This document shows positions 10,467 through 23,664 of a DNA stretch of 64,000 nucleotides, piece by piece. The notes beneath the pieces were generated by a model that was given only the letters and a program-made list of their open reading frames with translations, searched no databases and was not told the DNA's origin. The stretch is from Manduca sexta (Eukaryota > Arthropoda > Insecta > Lepidoptera > Sphingidae). Both the position numbers and the translations under genes were made by a program. Position 1 is the stretch's first letter; each line of letters begins with the position of its first letter. The stretch lies in contig NC_051124.1 of assembly GCF_014839805.1 (NCBI RefSeq), positions 8,866,001-8,930,000 of the forward strand, given 5' to 3'.

Positions 10467-13400
10467 AATAAACTAAATTACACCCGCATTATATTAAAAT
10501 AACTCATATTTAATGTCACTAGAATAAAAATGCTCTTTATCATTCTTAATGGCTAATGTCTGACAAATTCAATAAACAGCAAATTTATTTCTAGATGGCA
10601 ACCCTTAAAATAATTGAATATTTTATAAGGGCTGTCACTATTTGATAATGAATGTAGGCAAGTTTTTACCGCGTTGTCGTGCCTAGTTAAGCCCCAAGTG
10701 AATATGAAATGCGTCGTGAATTCAAGGTTGGCAAATATTTACCACTGTAGTGTCGCTCGCAAATACAGTAGCTGAATAGTAAAGAAGGTCAAGGGTTGGC
10801 ACTTATGACAAAGTTGGAAATAAAAAAAATTCAAGGTCTAACGTGTTGCGTTATGTAAAACGATAAAGTTGTTGTGAGGCCGTACAACATGAAAGCATAT
10901 TTCACACTGGTCTACAGTATCATTCCATCGAAACTAATAAAAAACCGAAAACTTAATAACTACATAATGAAAAGAAATTTGATTTATTAAAAGAATAAGA
11001 GGTAAAGAATGTGATAAAACGATCGAGAATTCCCCAAAAATCCTTATGTAAAATGCTAGTATAAATCACAATAGGTACCTATATCTAACAAAATAAATAA
11101 TAAAGTTGAAGTATCCCAAGACTCTAGCTTTAATTTATTAAATCCCGTTACACTAGTCCCACCTCGGTTCAGCACATCAAATTAATAAAATAAACCAACT
11201 CACAAACGCAACATAATCAAAATTAGTCTAGACGGAGGAACTACAAGAACTATTTAAATGGAGATAAGAGAAACGAGAAACTTTCCTAAAAGGAACGAAA
11301 GGGACAACGAGATACAAAAGTTGGAATTAACAATGGAGTTGTTTGTCCTCCTGATTGTATATTTACAAGCTTAGTGCTCGCTTTTCGCTGAAACCTTAAT
11401 CCTGAAGAAAAAAACATGTACTATAGCATCAAACCTTAATCCTGTAGATTAAAAAAAAAACATATACTATTCCAAGCATCACTGCTTCCTGCAAATGTGT
11501 ATTTTTCGCCCTAAACCCAACGCTCATGCAGAATTAAAACTATTCTAATGCTGTTCCTCATTCTCTGCGCGTTTTTCTCGACCTAGTTAAAGTGATATTT
11601 TATTTTTATAACATTAAAACGTTTTTGTCTGGTGTAGCTTTGACGTGAAGTGGTAACTTTGTTTTATAAATTTTGTTTCGTTTTTGAAATATTCCTGATA
11701 AGTTTAGTGTTTACGATCAATTGACTTTTTGCCCTTTATTTATGGATCCTAGTAAAGTTAAGGTGACCGTAAATGATAGTGAAAGTTAATTTAATTATTA
11801 TAGTAATTAAGAATATCATAATTTAATTACTTTACTGTGACGTATGTTCCTTTACATGTAAATAATAATGATTAGTTTATTACATGTATAACTTCATTAC
11901 TAAAATTTTAAGCACACTAATGGTGACAACGTTTCTGTTAGGTTAAGATGGTGGAATATTTTGTCTAAGTTTCTGTAGAACTCGGTATATTTTCAATCAG
12001 TTCTTGAAATTCTATTATTAAAATATGTATTTCAAGGAATACGTTCGTAATTAGTTATTGAACTGTTTATTGTAATGATACATGATCCGTTTACCGCAGA
12101 AATATACACATGTAAGATATCCGAGCAAGGTGAGCGACTTGCAGGGGTGATGTCATTGCTGTACCAATAGACGAAAGCGTTACTGATGATACTCTTATCG
12201 AAGCACTATGTGAAGGCTGCACGACCTTGTAATACATCAGGTGGTGTGCCGATGAACTCTGCGTTTGCGTTGACGTTATCGATCGCGTATCGAGTTTGCG
12301 TTTGTGTTCGAATTTTAAATTTTTTCATGTTGAATTTTTTACAAGTGATGTTGTTTTTTTTAGTTTATAAATATCGATTTAAAAACTATAGATCAGAAAG
12401 GTTCTGCCAAAAACTGATTGAGTATAAAATGTATTTAGAACGACGGATTCTGTAACAATATTTCGGATATATTGAAATGTCTGTATAAGGAAAAAATTAA
12501 TTAATACATAGTATTTCCCATTCGGAAGTATATTAACGTAGCTTTTCCTTAACAACACCACTTTGACTATAGTTTATTAGGGACAAAATAATGTCACAAT
12601 ATTGCAAACATTCAATTAGCAATTTTATGATCATGAAATACGATAAAAACTAAAATATTTACATTCACTATATGTGTATCCCATATACCTACTTCTGTAG
12701 GCATATATTATTCGGTGTCATGAAAAGGGATTTTATCAACTTTACTCTGTATACATATATGTATGTAAAAACGTAATATCGTATAGGTCCGTAGTATACG
12801 ATCCAGCAGCTGTTAAAATGTCTGCCAATTTTTTAAACCCATTAAAACTGCCACAGTGAAATACACAATTCAGTGTAACTAGGACCTTTTTAAGTCTAAA
12901 CTCTTAACATGAAATAGGGAAATTATATTGATAAAAGCGGATAAATAATATCCGAAATATGTTCCAAAAAAATTCAAATAAAGAATGTCAAACTGCGAAC
13001 GTATATTTACTTAAAGATAAAATCGTTGAACAGCAAATCCAATCCCGATATTCGAAACTTAAACCATCGCAGTGAAAATCATTCCCGTAATCAGTTTGCG
13101 ATAACATTGACGCGATGATCAAGGTCGGCATTTTACGCAACAATATCGAGTATGTAAAATTACGCCGTTTAGAAACTAGAAAATCCTTAGAAAGGGACAC
13201 ATCTCTATATTTTATGTAACCACACACTGGATATAACGACTGAAAAATACAATGTGCTTCAATATACATTTTAAAATTTTGAAACTGTAAAAAAAAGAAC
13301 TAAAAAAATTAAAAAGGTTTGTGATAACGCAACCTGAAAAATTTAATCCACTTTAAAACAATCAATACTTAAAAAATTGCAATAATTTTCAGCTCAAAAT

Positions 13401-16260
13401 TACTTAAAAAAAAGAAAAAAAATACCCAACCTCGTCGGACAGAGGCGATCCCAACGGAGTTGATCCATTTGAATCCCTCCTCTTCAACAATGCTTTTTCA
13501 TACCAAGCGTTCAAAGACAGTCTTCGTTTTATCGACAACATATTCCACAACACTATTCACTTATGCCACATTCCAAAGAGTTTTCATTTCCCACTGGCCA
13601 AAATTACTGGCCGAAAAATTCCCGCGAAAAAAAATACCACTAATAAATACGTTCGTCCAACGTGAATCGACGATGGAAAATGGTTGTTCGAAAACCTATG
13701 TTCGTGTTGCTGATAGTAAGTGGCGTCGTTTAACAGGAAAATAGGTGTGATAACGGGATCGTTTGTTCATACGTTTACGTTATTTTTATTTGCTGTTCTT
13801 GAAGTTTAATTGTCTTGTTTTGTGTGAAGCAAGCGTCCATGCGGGCGCGAAGACTTAAAACGTTTCAATATAATATAACTACATTCTTATTACTGAAATT
13901 AAATATAAGTTGTGTTGGTTAAGTTATTTTGCAACAGCTGTAAACTGCCTGGTTTTTAAGTCGAATCTACGACGTAAATATAACATACATTCGCCTAGAA
14001 AATTTAAAAGAAAGTAAGAAATAATTTAATAAATAGAATGGATACAAAAACATTACCAACACGCCATAGACACGAATGGAAATCTTAGCGTTCTTAAAGC
14101 AGCAACAGTAAGTCCCACTAACGTCGTAAAAAGCTCTCATTATGTGACCGACCTAAGTAAAATTGCACTGAAAAATTGCGTGTTACAAATTCACACTTAT
14201 TACATAAGACATAAAGTACATTTTAAATTATTGCTCGAAATAAAGCCGGTACTCAGATTACCACTTGTCTTCAGAAGAAAAGTTAATGAGTGGAGGAAAG
14301 TCCGACCGCATGAAGGTTATTCGAAACAAAAGACTAATGTTTCACTTGCAAACAATACATTTTTGTACTTTTGCGAAAAAGTTTGTTAAGAATACGGAAT
14401 TTATTAAGTACAAAACGAGAACTTTTACAATTTGCGTACAAAGAACAGTGTAATTGAAAATGGCGAATGTGAACAGTTCGAAGAATGAGGGTGATTTACA
14501 CAGATTGAATTACAGGAGTATCCAATGGTTACATTGAGCCTTTGGAATTCGGCGAGATGTGTGGCGAGGTTAATTTTATTTTTGCAAAAAATTATACAAT
14601 AGGTATTATGTAACTCAAAGGACTTGTGTGTGGGTAGAGAAATGATATGAAGAAAAACAATAAACAGAAGGTTTATTATTATTATAATATTTATAAACTT
14701 TTTATAGTACCTACCATGTCATTTATTATTATATTTATTAGTTTATTTAGCAACTACAATACCATTTTTCAGGGTAGTTTCTAACAAAAATTCACAAATT
14801 TTATTACTATAACACGCAATCCAAGTTCGATGAACCTGAAGCTAATTAAAATTATATATTTTATTTATCGATGTTCTATTATCATAATGTATAAGAAATA
14901 AATATTCCAGAATCCAACTACTTATTTTAAGAAAATACATAATAAAAATACTGCTGAATTATACCTATTCAGACCCCAGCAGTTTCATTATTTGCCCCCA
15001 AATTACAGTCCCACTGGCACCAGGTATATTATGTCGAACTTGAGTAGACTTGAATTATTTATTGTCATATGGGAATTTCAGTAATTTTATTAGGCTACGT
15101 GGAAAAACATGTACTTTCATCACTAAAATTCGCACCTGCGACTATTATAACTGCGATATATTAACCTGAATATAGAATGTTCGGAAATTTAATAGAAAAT
15201 TTTAAAAGCTATAGCAAAACATTTTTATTTTTAATAATTATAAATTTATTTTAAATTAATAAATCGTAATACAAAACAGTAAATTACCTTCCGAATTGCC
15301 TCATTTATTAAGGCCTATTTAAACCACTATATAATAATAACTTTCATTTCAGCCAAATGAAACTCGAATTGAAACAAAACATAACATTGAGAAAAATACA
15401 CGAAGCGTGAATTTTTTAATGAAATATCACCTGTAAAACATTTTAAAGAGCGCCACCCAACCGTGAAGCAGGTCAAAGCTTTGTTTCTCTATAGTTTCCT
15501 ATTCGTTCAATTTGGTTACCAAAATAGGGGGCGAGCGTTCAAAGGATAAACTTGTGGGAAGTGCTGCGATTGAAAAGTTTGCCGGGCGGAAGCCCTTATA
15601 AAGTGGTCCGATGCGCTAGGTTTTACAGTTATTAAAACCCGGTAAGACATCAATGATTTCTTATGATATAAAACCATTCTATAGACACGAACTTCCATAT
15701 AAACTATTTGTTCAATATCTGAACTTAAATGGCAATCAAATTCGCTATAACAAAAATAATTTTACTTATTTCACTAATTTTTTTTCTTATAAGCGCCACT
15801 CCGTACATAACCACAAGCTGTCAATATTGATCATACTAGTCAGTGTGAATGGATTGCAGTGTAACACAGTGAATATAATTTAAGTATATACGGGATTTGA
15901 ATGCATAGCTCGTTTTACAAAACAGAAAATTCTAGCAAATCTGCCTCAAAGTCCATTAAAGTTAGGCGTTGTAATAAACAATCCATACATAATTTTTGTG
16001 ATATAACTTGATGTTCTTGGGCTCAAATCACTCAAGCGTTAACTAAAATGATTAAAACTTGTAATTTTATACTTTGTTCAGCAGTATATGCATATTCGTA
16101 ATAAATAGTGGGAATTCAATTACATATTTCATTCAACTTCATATTATATATTTCTTTATTTATTGTTGCAACATATTTAGTGTAAATAGCCAAGGTTTAT
16201 ATGTATGCATAATATGTGTAACATAATATAATATACACAACCCAGACTGTTCAACAGTAT
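10467..16260. other. gene-free AT-rich region
   Basis: I found no supported exon, no SINE head and no inverted-repeat element in these 5.8 kb. Open frames of 60-94 codons (for example 12988-13269 minus and 13460-13744 plus) lack recognisable motifs. A somewhat less AT-rich patch at about 13430-13740 is the only compositional feature, and I cannot interpret it. Confidence 0.5.
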
Positions 16261-16261
16261 A

Positions 16262-16335
16262 ATTGAACCATAACGTGATCTATCTATCTTCTATCTTCTT
16301 CTTCTATCTATATTTCTATATCTATATCTATACTT
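16262..16335. repeat. TATC/CT-rich microsatellite
   Basis: Imperfect repeats of CTAT, CTT and TATATC occupy about 70 bp directly before the dispersed repeat that starts near 16340. The tract could be the simple-sequence tail or insertion site of that element. Confidence 0.7.
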
Positions 16336-16339
16336 ATAA

Positions 16340-17020
16340 TAAATCTGTAGAGAGGTCAATGAATATTTCATTTTTTTCATTTCCAAAATAACTATCAGGG
16401 GGTGATTAGGGATCGATACTGATGCCAAAAATGCAATTAGTAAAATTTTTGTCTGTCTGTCTGTCTGTATAACCGTTATAGAAACAAAAACTACTCGACT
16501 GATTTAAACGAAACTTGGTACAATTATTTGTCATACTCCTGTGCTGGTTATAGTATACTTTTCATCACGCTACAATTAATAGGAGCAGAGCAGTGAAGGG
16601 AAATGTTGGGAAAACGGGAGAAGTTACTCCATTTTTTGAGCTTCCGTCGCGGTTGCAACCTTAATGGTTAAAGCTACACAGAAATCATATATGACGGAAA
16701 TGTTCTCCTTAAAATTATGTAAAAAATATTCCACGACAGCATATGTCTATCTTTCATGGTTGACTCACAACAACACGTGTAACTCCCGATAGCTTAGCAG
16801 TTCGAAGCTTTCTCATTATATTTGTCTACTCTTACGTTTATAACACTCTCAGTCATCCCTAAATAAAAAAGTTAACATTATTAAATATTCCATAAAAAAG
16901 AATCATAGAAATCGGTATAGAAACACCAAACTTATACATGAAATACGCTAATAATAAGCCATCACGCGTGAATACTGAATCATGCTATAAGGATTATTTT
17001 TGTATATATATATAAGGTCG
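16340..17020 (+). mobile_element. dispersed element with (GTCT)4 motif, class unclear
   Basis: The segment contains GTCTGTCTGTCTGTCTG near 16451-16467. It continues through AAACTACTCGACTG, CGAAACTTGGTACAATT and CTTCCGTCGCGG. I recall this kind of block as a frequent lepidopteran repeat, but no other copy exists in this window, so the assignment rests on recall and not on internal evidence. No ORF is visible. Helitron or LINE-derived origin is possible. Confidence 0.45.
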
Positions 17021-17063
17021 CGAACGCATAGGCAGGCGGCTTGCTTGTATAAAATAAAATCTC

Positions 17064-17235
17064 GACATTAAAATTAAACTATTTTTCGGATTTTATCGTG
17101 GTTTTAATTATTTTAGTTTTCTCCCGACGTTTCGAAGACTTTGCAGCCTTTATGGTCACGGGGGGACTGAGGTAGTTGTGAGGTAAAATAATTAAAACCG
17201 CGATAAAATCCGAAAAATAGTTTAATATTAATGTC
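17064..17235. mobile_element. 172-bp palindromic MITE-like element
   Basis: The 52-bp arms (17064-17115 and 17184-17235) are inverted copies with two mismatches. Each arm reads GACATTAA...TTTTTCGGATTTTATCG...TTATTTTA from its outer end. The 68-bp centre carries CCGACGTTTCGAAGAC and a run of six G. There is no coding capacity. The arm and centre motifs are ones I associate with a widespread lepidopteran palindromic repeat. No flanking duplication is clear, because the AT-rich flanks continue the symmetry. Confidence 0.8.
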
Positions 17236-18574
17236 TAACATTCGCGTAAATATAATAAATCATTATAAAATAAAATTATCCGACATTTAACGCTCCATCG
17301 AAGTTTATTGACCGACACCTTCCGCGAAAAATTGCATTAATCGAATAAGCGACGCTGTTGACCTACATTATTTTCGTGGAACTAACATTGTGCCTACTGT
17401 ATTCAATTTCGCAGGTAAGATTGAAGTCCGATATCTTGGCACACGTTCAACCCGTTCCCATCTCAATAACTTGTAATGTTTACATCCAGCCGGCTGAAAT
17501 ATTGCCAGTTGCGGACGTGAGTTGATTTACCAATATAAATGTGCCACATAAATACTTGCATTAACATAATTTCGCTTCCAATTACGTTTAGACGTACAAA
17601 AAACTACAATTTGTTAGACGCAAAGATATATTACTTGAACAATTTATTTAATAAAAAAATAAATTTAAGCGTAAAGATGTATTACTCAAACAATTTATTT
17701 AATAAAAATAAAATTAATCGTAACATTAAACTCAATTTTAAATAAAGAACATATTAAATTACTCTCAAATGCTTTTATCGCATTTAGAATAGAATTTCAG
17801 TTCATTTAGTTGCAGCGAGGGCTATAAATTATCAATTATCTCCAGCTGTCATCAATGAGATGAATTAAAATATGCAGTAACAAAATAATATGGCATTTGA
17901 AGCCACCAGATAAAGCCATCAATCAATTTGACAACGGTCCCGCTGACTGCAAGGACACTCAGGATTCCCTTATAAATAGACCAACCATAGTGTTGTCTTT
18001 TACCTCTTTCTTATAAATATTAATGGTCTTCCCTTGCACTGGGGCAATAAGATTTATGTAGGGTTCAAGTCTGTGCCAGCGAAATGAGTACAGCGCCATC
18101 TATTTTTCGACTGCGTCCATTTGCTGACATGGGTCAGTCGTGTTATTGCCAAGGAATCGTGAGCTGTTCTGATACTCAACACAATCCCCAACATCTCATA
18201 CATATTAATAAGGGACGAAATTCATAGTTCACGGAAAACAGAATTCTCAGGTTAAGTCTGTAGGTTACGAAATGTTGAGTGAACTGGAATTTTCGTAATG
18301 TCATGTGACATCAAAGCCAAAATTACTGTCCTAAATATATCTTAGGTCTGGATCTTCGAAGGGTAGGCAGAAATGCAGTTGGAACGCCACTCTTCACGGA
18401 CCATTTTCTAATAGATGACCATGGCCCATCGACACATCAAGCTTTACTTGTATGTTTAGAAAACTTACTGGTAAAATACCGCTGTTTTCTCTTTCATAGA
18501 TATTATAAACAAATATAAAACTTAAAACAAAATACAGTTTTTAGCTTTAACAAATAACACCTTTCGCCGATTCC
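17236..18574. other. AT-rich region without firm features
   Basis: There is no supported exon. At about 18355-18420 the words GGGTAGGCAGA and ATGCAG hint at a family B SINE end. At 18095-18115 the word GCGCCATCTATTT recurs in other repeats of the window. Both are too short to call. Confidence 0.4.
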
Positions 18575-19074
18575 NNNNNNNNNNNNNNNNNNNNNNNNNN
18601 NNNNNNNNNNNNNNNNNNNNNNNNNNNNNNNNNNNNNNNNNNNNNNNNNNNNNNNNNNNNNNNNNNNNNNNNNNNNNNNNNNNNNNNNNNNNNNNNNNNN
18701 NNNNNNNNNNNNNNNNNNNNNNNNNNNNNNNNNNNNNNNNNNNNNNNNNNNNNNNNNNNNNNNNNNNNNNNNNNNNNNNNNNNNNNNNNNNNNNNNNNNN
18801 NNNNNNNNNNNNNNNNNNNNNNNNNNNNNNNNNNNNNNNNNNNNNNNNNNNNNNNNNNNNNNNNNNNNNNNNNNNNNNNNNNNNNNNNNNNNNNNNNNNN
18901 NNNNNNNNNNNNNNNNNNNNNNNNNNNNNNNNNNNNNNNNNNNNNNNNNNNNNNNNNNNNNNNNNNNNNNNNNNNNNNNNNNNNNNNNNNNNNNNNNNNN
19001 NNNNNNNNNNNNNNNNNNNNNNNNNNNNNNNNNNNNNNNNNNNNNNNNNNNNNNNNNNNNNNNNNNNNNNNNNN
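18575..19074. other. assembly gap (500 N)
   Basis: This is a second run of exactly 500 undetermined bases. It lies just upstream of the tandemly duplicated repeat at 19222-19465, so a collapsed or unassembled repeat array is a plausible cause. Confidence 0.98.
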
Positions 19075-19221
19075 GGGACTTTTGTATTATAATATATTTT
19101 TTAGAACTTTTAAGGAACAATCCCGTATATATCATTGTTGCATAACTTTAACCGTTTACGCAGCGCAGGCAACGGAAGCTCACAAAACTTATAATTTTCC
19201 CCGTTTTTGCAACATGTTTCA

Positions 19222-19500
19222 TTACTGCGCTCCTATTAGTCATAGCGTGATGATATATAGCCTATAGCACTCCACGAACAAAGGGCTATCCAACGCAAAA
19301 GATTTTTTCAGTTTGGACCGGTAGTTCCTGAGATTAGCCATTACTGCTCCGCTCCTATTGGGTATAGCGTGATGATATATAGCCTATAGCACTCCACGAA
19401 CAAAGGGCTATCCAACGCAAAAAGAATTTTCGGTTTGGATCGGTAGTTCCTGAGATTAGCGCGTTCAAACAAACAAACTCTTCAGCTTTATATAATAGTA
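19222..19500 (+). repeat. 122-bp tandem duplication inside a LINE-like 3' tail
   Basis: Two head-to-tail units (about 19222-19343 and 19344-19465) repeat at a 122-bp period. Each runs from a CTCCTATT block through ATAGCGTGATGATATATAGCC and CAAAGGGCTATCCAACGC to GTAGTTCCTGAGATTAGC. The second unit continues into GCGTTCAAACAAACAAACTC and CTTCAGCTTTATATAATA. Related single tails lie at 7615-7800 and 27378-27512. The unit may duplicate because of recombination between copies or template jumping. Confidence 0.7.
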
Positions 19501-20706
19501 CAGATTAAAAAAAACTGAAATAATTAATATTATAATATAGGTAAATACAGATAGTGTGTGGACTAAATAATAATTACTAGTGTAGGTGGATATTGACGTT
19601 TATTTTAGTGTGGAAGAAATTATTGTGATAAGAACACAAAAGATCTACGACGGTTAGAAATCTTGAATTTGATGAGCTAATTTTAGGTTAACTACAATTA
19701 GTGCGACTTAACTGTGCACAGCGCCGGAGTGCGTTTTACGACTCCTCTTCCGCTGCATTTGTAGATATTAGGTACTATCAGGCGTTCGATGTACCCGTAT
19801 TGTCATTCAATTGAAATAAAATAAACAAAATTTCTTCATAAATACACCAAATTAACTATTTCAACAAACGGCGAAGTGCGCAGTGAAGTCCCACGGGTTA
19901 TATAGCGTTAGTTACAATCAACTTTGCAGAAGAAGGCAATGACTGCACATAACGCTGTCTCTATAGAAAACTATCAAAGGACCTAAGTATTTATTGTGAG
20001 ACGGCTCTAAATAACACGAGGTCCCGGACGGAGCAAAAAATAGTTCCCCGGTTTTAACATTTAAGTCGGTAAACAATTTCTATCAATTATAATGATAAAC
20101 AAAAGGCGCCGGTAAGTGAATCAACTTATTGCACCAGATATAACACACAATACAATAACACATCAGTGGAAGCATCTTCTAGGTCTATAGTAACCGTACT
20201 AAACTAAACTACAAATATTTTATTAGATGCCTTAACAATGATCGAGTCTTGTTATTATAGGGTTATTATAAAGTAAATCGCCGACTAAACAGCCTTAATT
20301 TAACAAAAAAGAAAGATATCTACATACTTTGAACGAATAAGACAATGTTAGAACTAAAAACAGCTTTATCATGAATAATATAAAGTAATAAGATTACATT
20401 TACAATACCCTAGACATTTATAAAATGAAAATACGAAATAATTTTATCTGATTTAAAATATTATCTCAGTAACAGACTGCTTATAAAACTAATACGAACA
20501 AAAACACCCCAAAGCAACATAATATGAGAGTTTAAAATCCGTGGTGCGTTAATATCTCTATTGTTTTTATTCTGTGTATCATCCACGAACGACGCATGCG
20601 TATTTATTTTTCCAACGTTTAAAATCGTTGTATTTCAAAACCACAGATTATTTTAACGTGTTCCTGCATTTGCTAATGTTATTAACGATCGCACACATAA
20701 TCACGC
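19501..20706. other. AT-rich region without supported features
   Basis: No exon, SINE head or inverted repeat is evident in this stretch. Open frames are shorter than 60 codons. Confidence 0.5.
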
Positions 20707-20935
20707 ATTTATCCCCGAAGGGGTATGCAGAGGCATAACCAGGGCAACCACTTTACGTGAGGATTCATCCCATGATGTGATAGGGGGCGAGCCTATCGCC
20801 ATATCGGGCACAAATTTCAGATTCTGGGCAGAAAAGCCAAATATCACTTTCGTGATTCGAACCCAGGACCTCGAAGCGCTGCCGTACCGCGCGTTTAGTA
20901 CAACTACGCCACCGAGGCACTCAAAATCAATAACA
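20707..20935 (-). mobile_element. tRNA-derived SINE family B, copy 2
   Basis: On the minus strand: CGGTGGCGTAGTTG, box B GGGTTCGAATC, TTTGTGCCCGATATGG, CACATCATGGGATG and the end block GCCTCTGCATACCCCTTCGG. The end block is typical of lepidopteran SINEs. The 82-codon open frame in it is incidental. Confidence 0.78.
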
Positions 20936-22264
20936 ATCACAATTATCAACTATTATTATCAAATATTAAACTTATAAAATGACCTACAGCATTATATTTT
21001 GATAATCATTTTCTTCACTAGTTAGGTTAATTTATAGTTATTATAATCACAACAATAAAAACTTTGCAAAGAAACCACGAAGTTTCTTCCAGAATATGAA
21101 GTTGCAAACTTGTAAATTATGAAAAACATCAACATTAAAGTAGTTTAGCTAAGTTTAATGAAAATTATCTGATCACAATTTACAAGACGCCTAAGTAGTA
21201 AACGTTCTAAATTAAAAAAAAATCGCGTTGTTTGGTTTGCTCAAATAATAAATAATTAATTAATGTAAAAGTAATACATATTTTTTTAAATTGTTTGCTC
21301 TTTTAAACAATAAGATTATTTAATGAATAAATGCATCACTTGACAGTTAATACCGGCAATAATATTTTTGAATTTAGATGAAACAGTTGCCATAAAAATA
21401 GTTTAAACTGTATTTAGAGGCTGGAAACTGTTGGAAATAACTATTGAACAACATAATATATGCAAATTACATTAAGAGTCCCTTTTACCCGACTAGGTCG
21501 TAAACATGAATACATTACGCCATATTACATCATAAACAACATCCATATAATATCAAGGAAATGCCTTCAGTGACTGTATCGGGAAAATAATAATTAATTT
21601 CCCGCTCTGCAATCCTATTAGAGAGACAATTATTCTTGTCATAATTCCACCAAAATGCATTTAACTTAAATTGAATTTTCATCAGTTAAAATTAATATTT
21701 CATCGATTACCTTTTTTACTGAAAATCACATTAATTTCATGTTTTAAAAACAGCGTAATGCGAATGGAGCATGAGATGAAGAAAGAATCTGAATACAAGC
21801 CTCTTTAAGTTTATGAAAGGTTTTTCACTTGTATAGCGTGTTCAAAGTTAGAAAAAGTAACACTGACAAATGTTAGCAGTAGTAGATAATAAATCAGAGA
21901 ACTTTATGTCCCGGTAGATTTGAAAAATATAACACGTGAAAAACATTCAGAATGTACTGAACATTGACAATTCAACTTAATTTATAGCCTAACATAGGAC
22001 CTACATATATTTTATTGAGCTCACTACAACGTATCTCTGAAAATATTTTTTAATTAATATTATTTTGACTTATCATTTATATTTCTCTGTCGTGTCATAA
22101 CATTTACATGCGCATCCACCCCCATTCCTGCTTGTAGTCATCATTTAATACAATAAAATAGAGCCTCAGGCCTTGTTGAGAGTGACACAGTGTTACACGA
22201 CACATTGATAGCATAAACCAGTTTTATAATAGAGTATTTTCATTTTGTACATAATTTTATTTTT
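20936..22264. other. AT-rich region without supported features
   Basis: I see no exon or repeat of note. The words CCATTCCTGCTTGTAG near 22122 are shared with the family G repeat and may be a detached piece of it. Confidence 0.45.
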
Positions 22265-22385
22265 CATATTTCAAATATTATTGTGAGCAAAAGTAGGAGC
22301 ATGGTGAGGTTATCCCTCTCTTTCTTATGCATGCAATATTACGGCCTGTGACACCCGGTGACGTCACAGTTTACTATTACTGTTG
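22265..22385 (-). repeat. repeat family G, copy 1 (with TGACGTCA core)
   Basis: Read on the minus strand, the order is CTGTGACGTCACC, an AAGAAAGAGAGGG block, a GCTCCTACTTTTGC-like block and ATATTTGAAATATG. The plus-strand segment at 60650-60770 shows the same order (TGTGACGTCATC, GAAAGAAAGAGACG, CTCCTGCTTGTAG, ATATTTGAAATATG). Two diverged copies of one noncoding repeat are inferred. The TGACGTCA palindrome is a CRE/ATF-type word, but no function is implied. Confidence 0.5.
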
Positions 22386-23263
22386 TTTGACAGCTATCTC
22401 TTCCACCAACTTTCATAGCATTATAATTTATTTATTATTACCTGCATTTTAAAAATCTTTTTTGCTAAATGTATTTAAAAATTTGCCAACTAACCTATTA
22501 CTGAAATACAATCACATCACTAACACAACAATCACATAATTTACTTGTCTACGATTAGGACTAACATAGTGACCACTAAATAATGATTATGACACGGCTT
22601 TTAGCAGGAAAGCCGCTAAGTGTTTGCCCCAGCATGAAATAAATTTGTAAAACTAATCATTGTCGCTAGATTTAAGTGTGTGTCGAGTCAGTGGCGAAGG
22701 GGATGACATTTTCATAGTATAAAGTGGAAATATATAGCTTAAAGGGAACCCGACACAACATACAGGTAACGGTTTGCAAATCGTTCTAATTACACATTAC
22801 ATTGTATTTTATAAACTGTGGATAATGTAGTTAGTTGTACAATTATCTCCGATATATTATATGCAATTTCACTTTTATATAATTTATTGTACAATTGTTT
22901 TTTATCCCAAATAAATAAAATAAAATACATAGATGACCCAAGGGAAACCAGCAGGAATCTGCTTATCTAAACCCTATGCTACTGCCGTCGATAAGTGTCT
23001 CTAGATATGTCTAAAAGGTATTTATGTCAATATAGGGGGAATAAAAACTTATTGCAAGCACAAGAAATAAGGTATATTTTTAAAGATTTATGCAGCTATA
23101 TTATAGCAACATACAGACCATAAAACTGCTGTTAAGTGTATTAAAGTGATACCCCAGGACACTTTTGTAAATATAAAATTTTATGTCTCCTGCGAAGTCG
23201 CCCGAAGATGCAAATATGAAATTCCATACGGATAGTGTCCTACATATGTTCGACGTTTCCAAG
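22386..23263. other. AT-rich region without supported features
   Basis: No exon or shared repeat was seen. Short open frames only. Confidence 0.45.
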
Positions 23264-23271
23264 GTTTGAAG

Positions 23272-23656
23272 TAGGGTTGTAAAGTTACTTTGCATCCGCC
23301 TTTTTAATAGCGGAAATTCCGAAAAAAATCGTATGTCCACCTCCGCATCGGCTTTTATAAATTTATTGCGGAGTTGGAAAGGTTAACCCCTAAGAATATT
23401 TTGAAGGCGATAAAGCTGCAAAATGATGTGAAATATAATGTACCACTTCTTAATTTTGATTACGGTGATAACTTATTTGTATAAGAAAGTGTTCACTGTA
23501 CCTATTTAGAATAAGTTTAACTTTCTATATCCTTAGTAAATCATAATTTTATATTATATTTCCATTTTCAACCTCCATACTTCCCTCCGTTACCTTCGCA
23601 TCTGTGGAGGTATTGCTATTAACCTCCGCATCCGTCTCCGCTAAGTTACAACCCTA
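23272..23656. mobile_element. hAT-like nonautonomous element (385 bp) with 8-bp target-site duplication
   Basis: The ends are the exact inverted repeat TAGGGTTGTAA / TTACAACCCTA. They are flanked by an exact 8-bp duplication, GTTTGAAG, at 23264-23271 and 23657-23664. An 8-bp duplication with short inverted repeats is the hallmark of the hAT superfamily. Inside, CCTCCGCATC-like words recur near both ends, in the manner of subterminal transposase-binding repeats. There is no transposase, so it depends on a partner elsewhere. The open frame at 23101-23340 only partly overlaps it and is chance. Confidence 0.85.
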
Positions 23657-23664
23657 GTTTGAAG

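Noticed and set aside
13430..13744. Possible exon in a less AT-rich patch with a 94-codon frame
   Set aside because: No recognisable motif and no convincing donor/acceptor pair; left as noncoding.
18503..19135. 210-codon open frame on the minus strand
   Set aside because: It spans the second 500-N gap; only about 40 codons are real and they are not protein-like.
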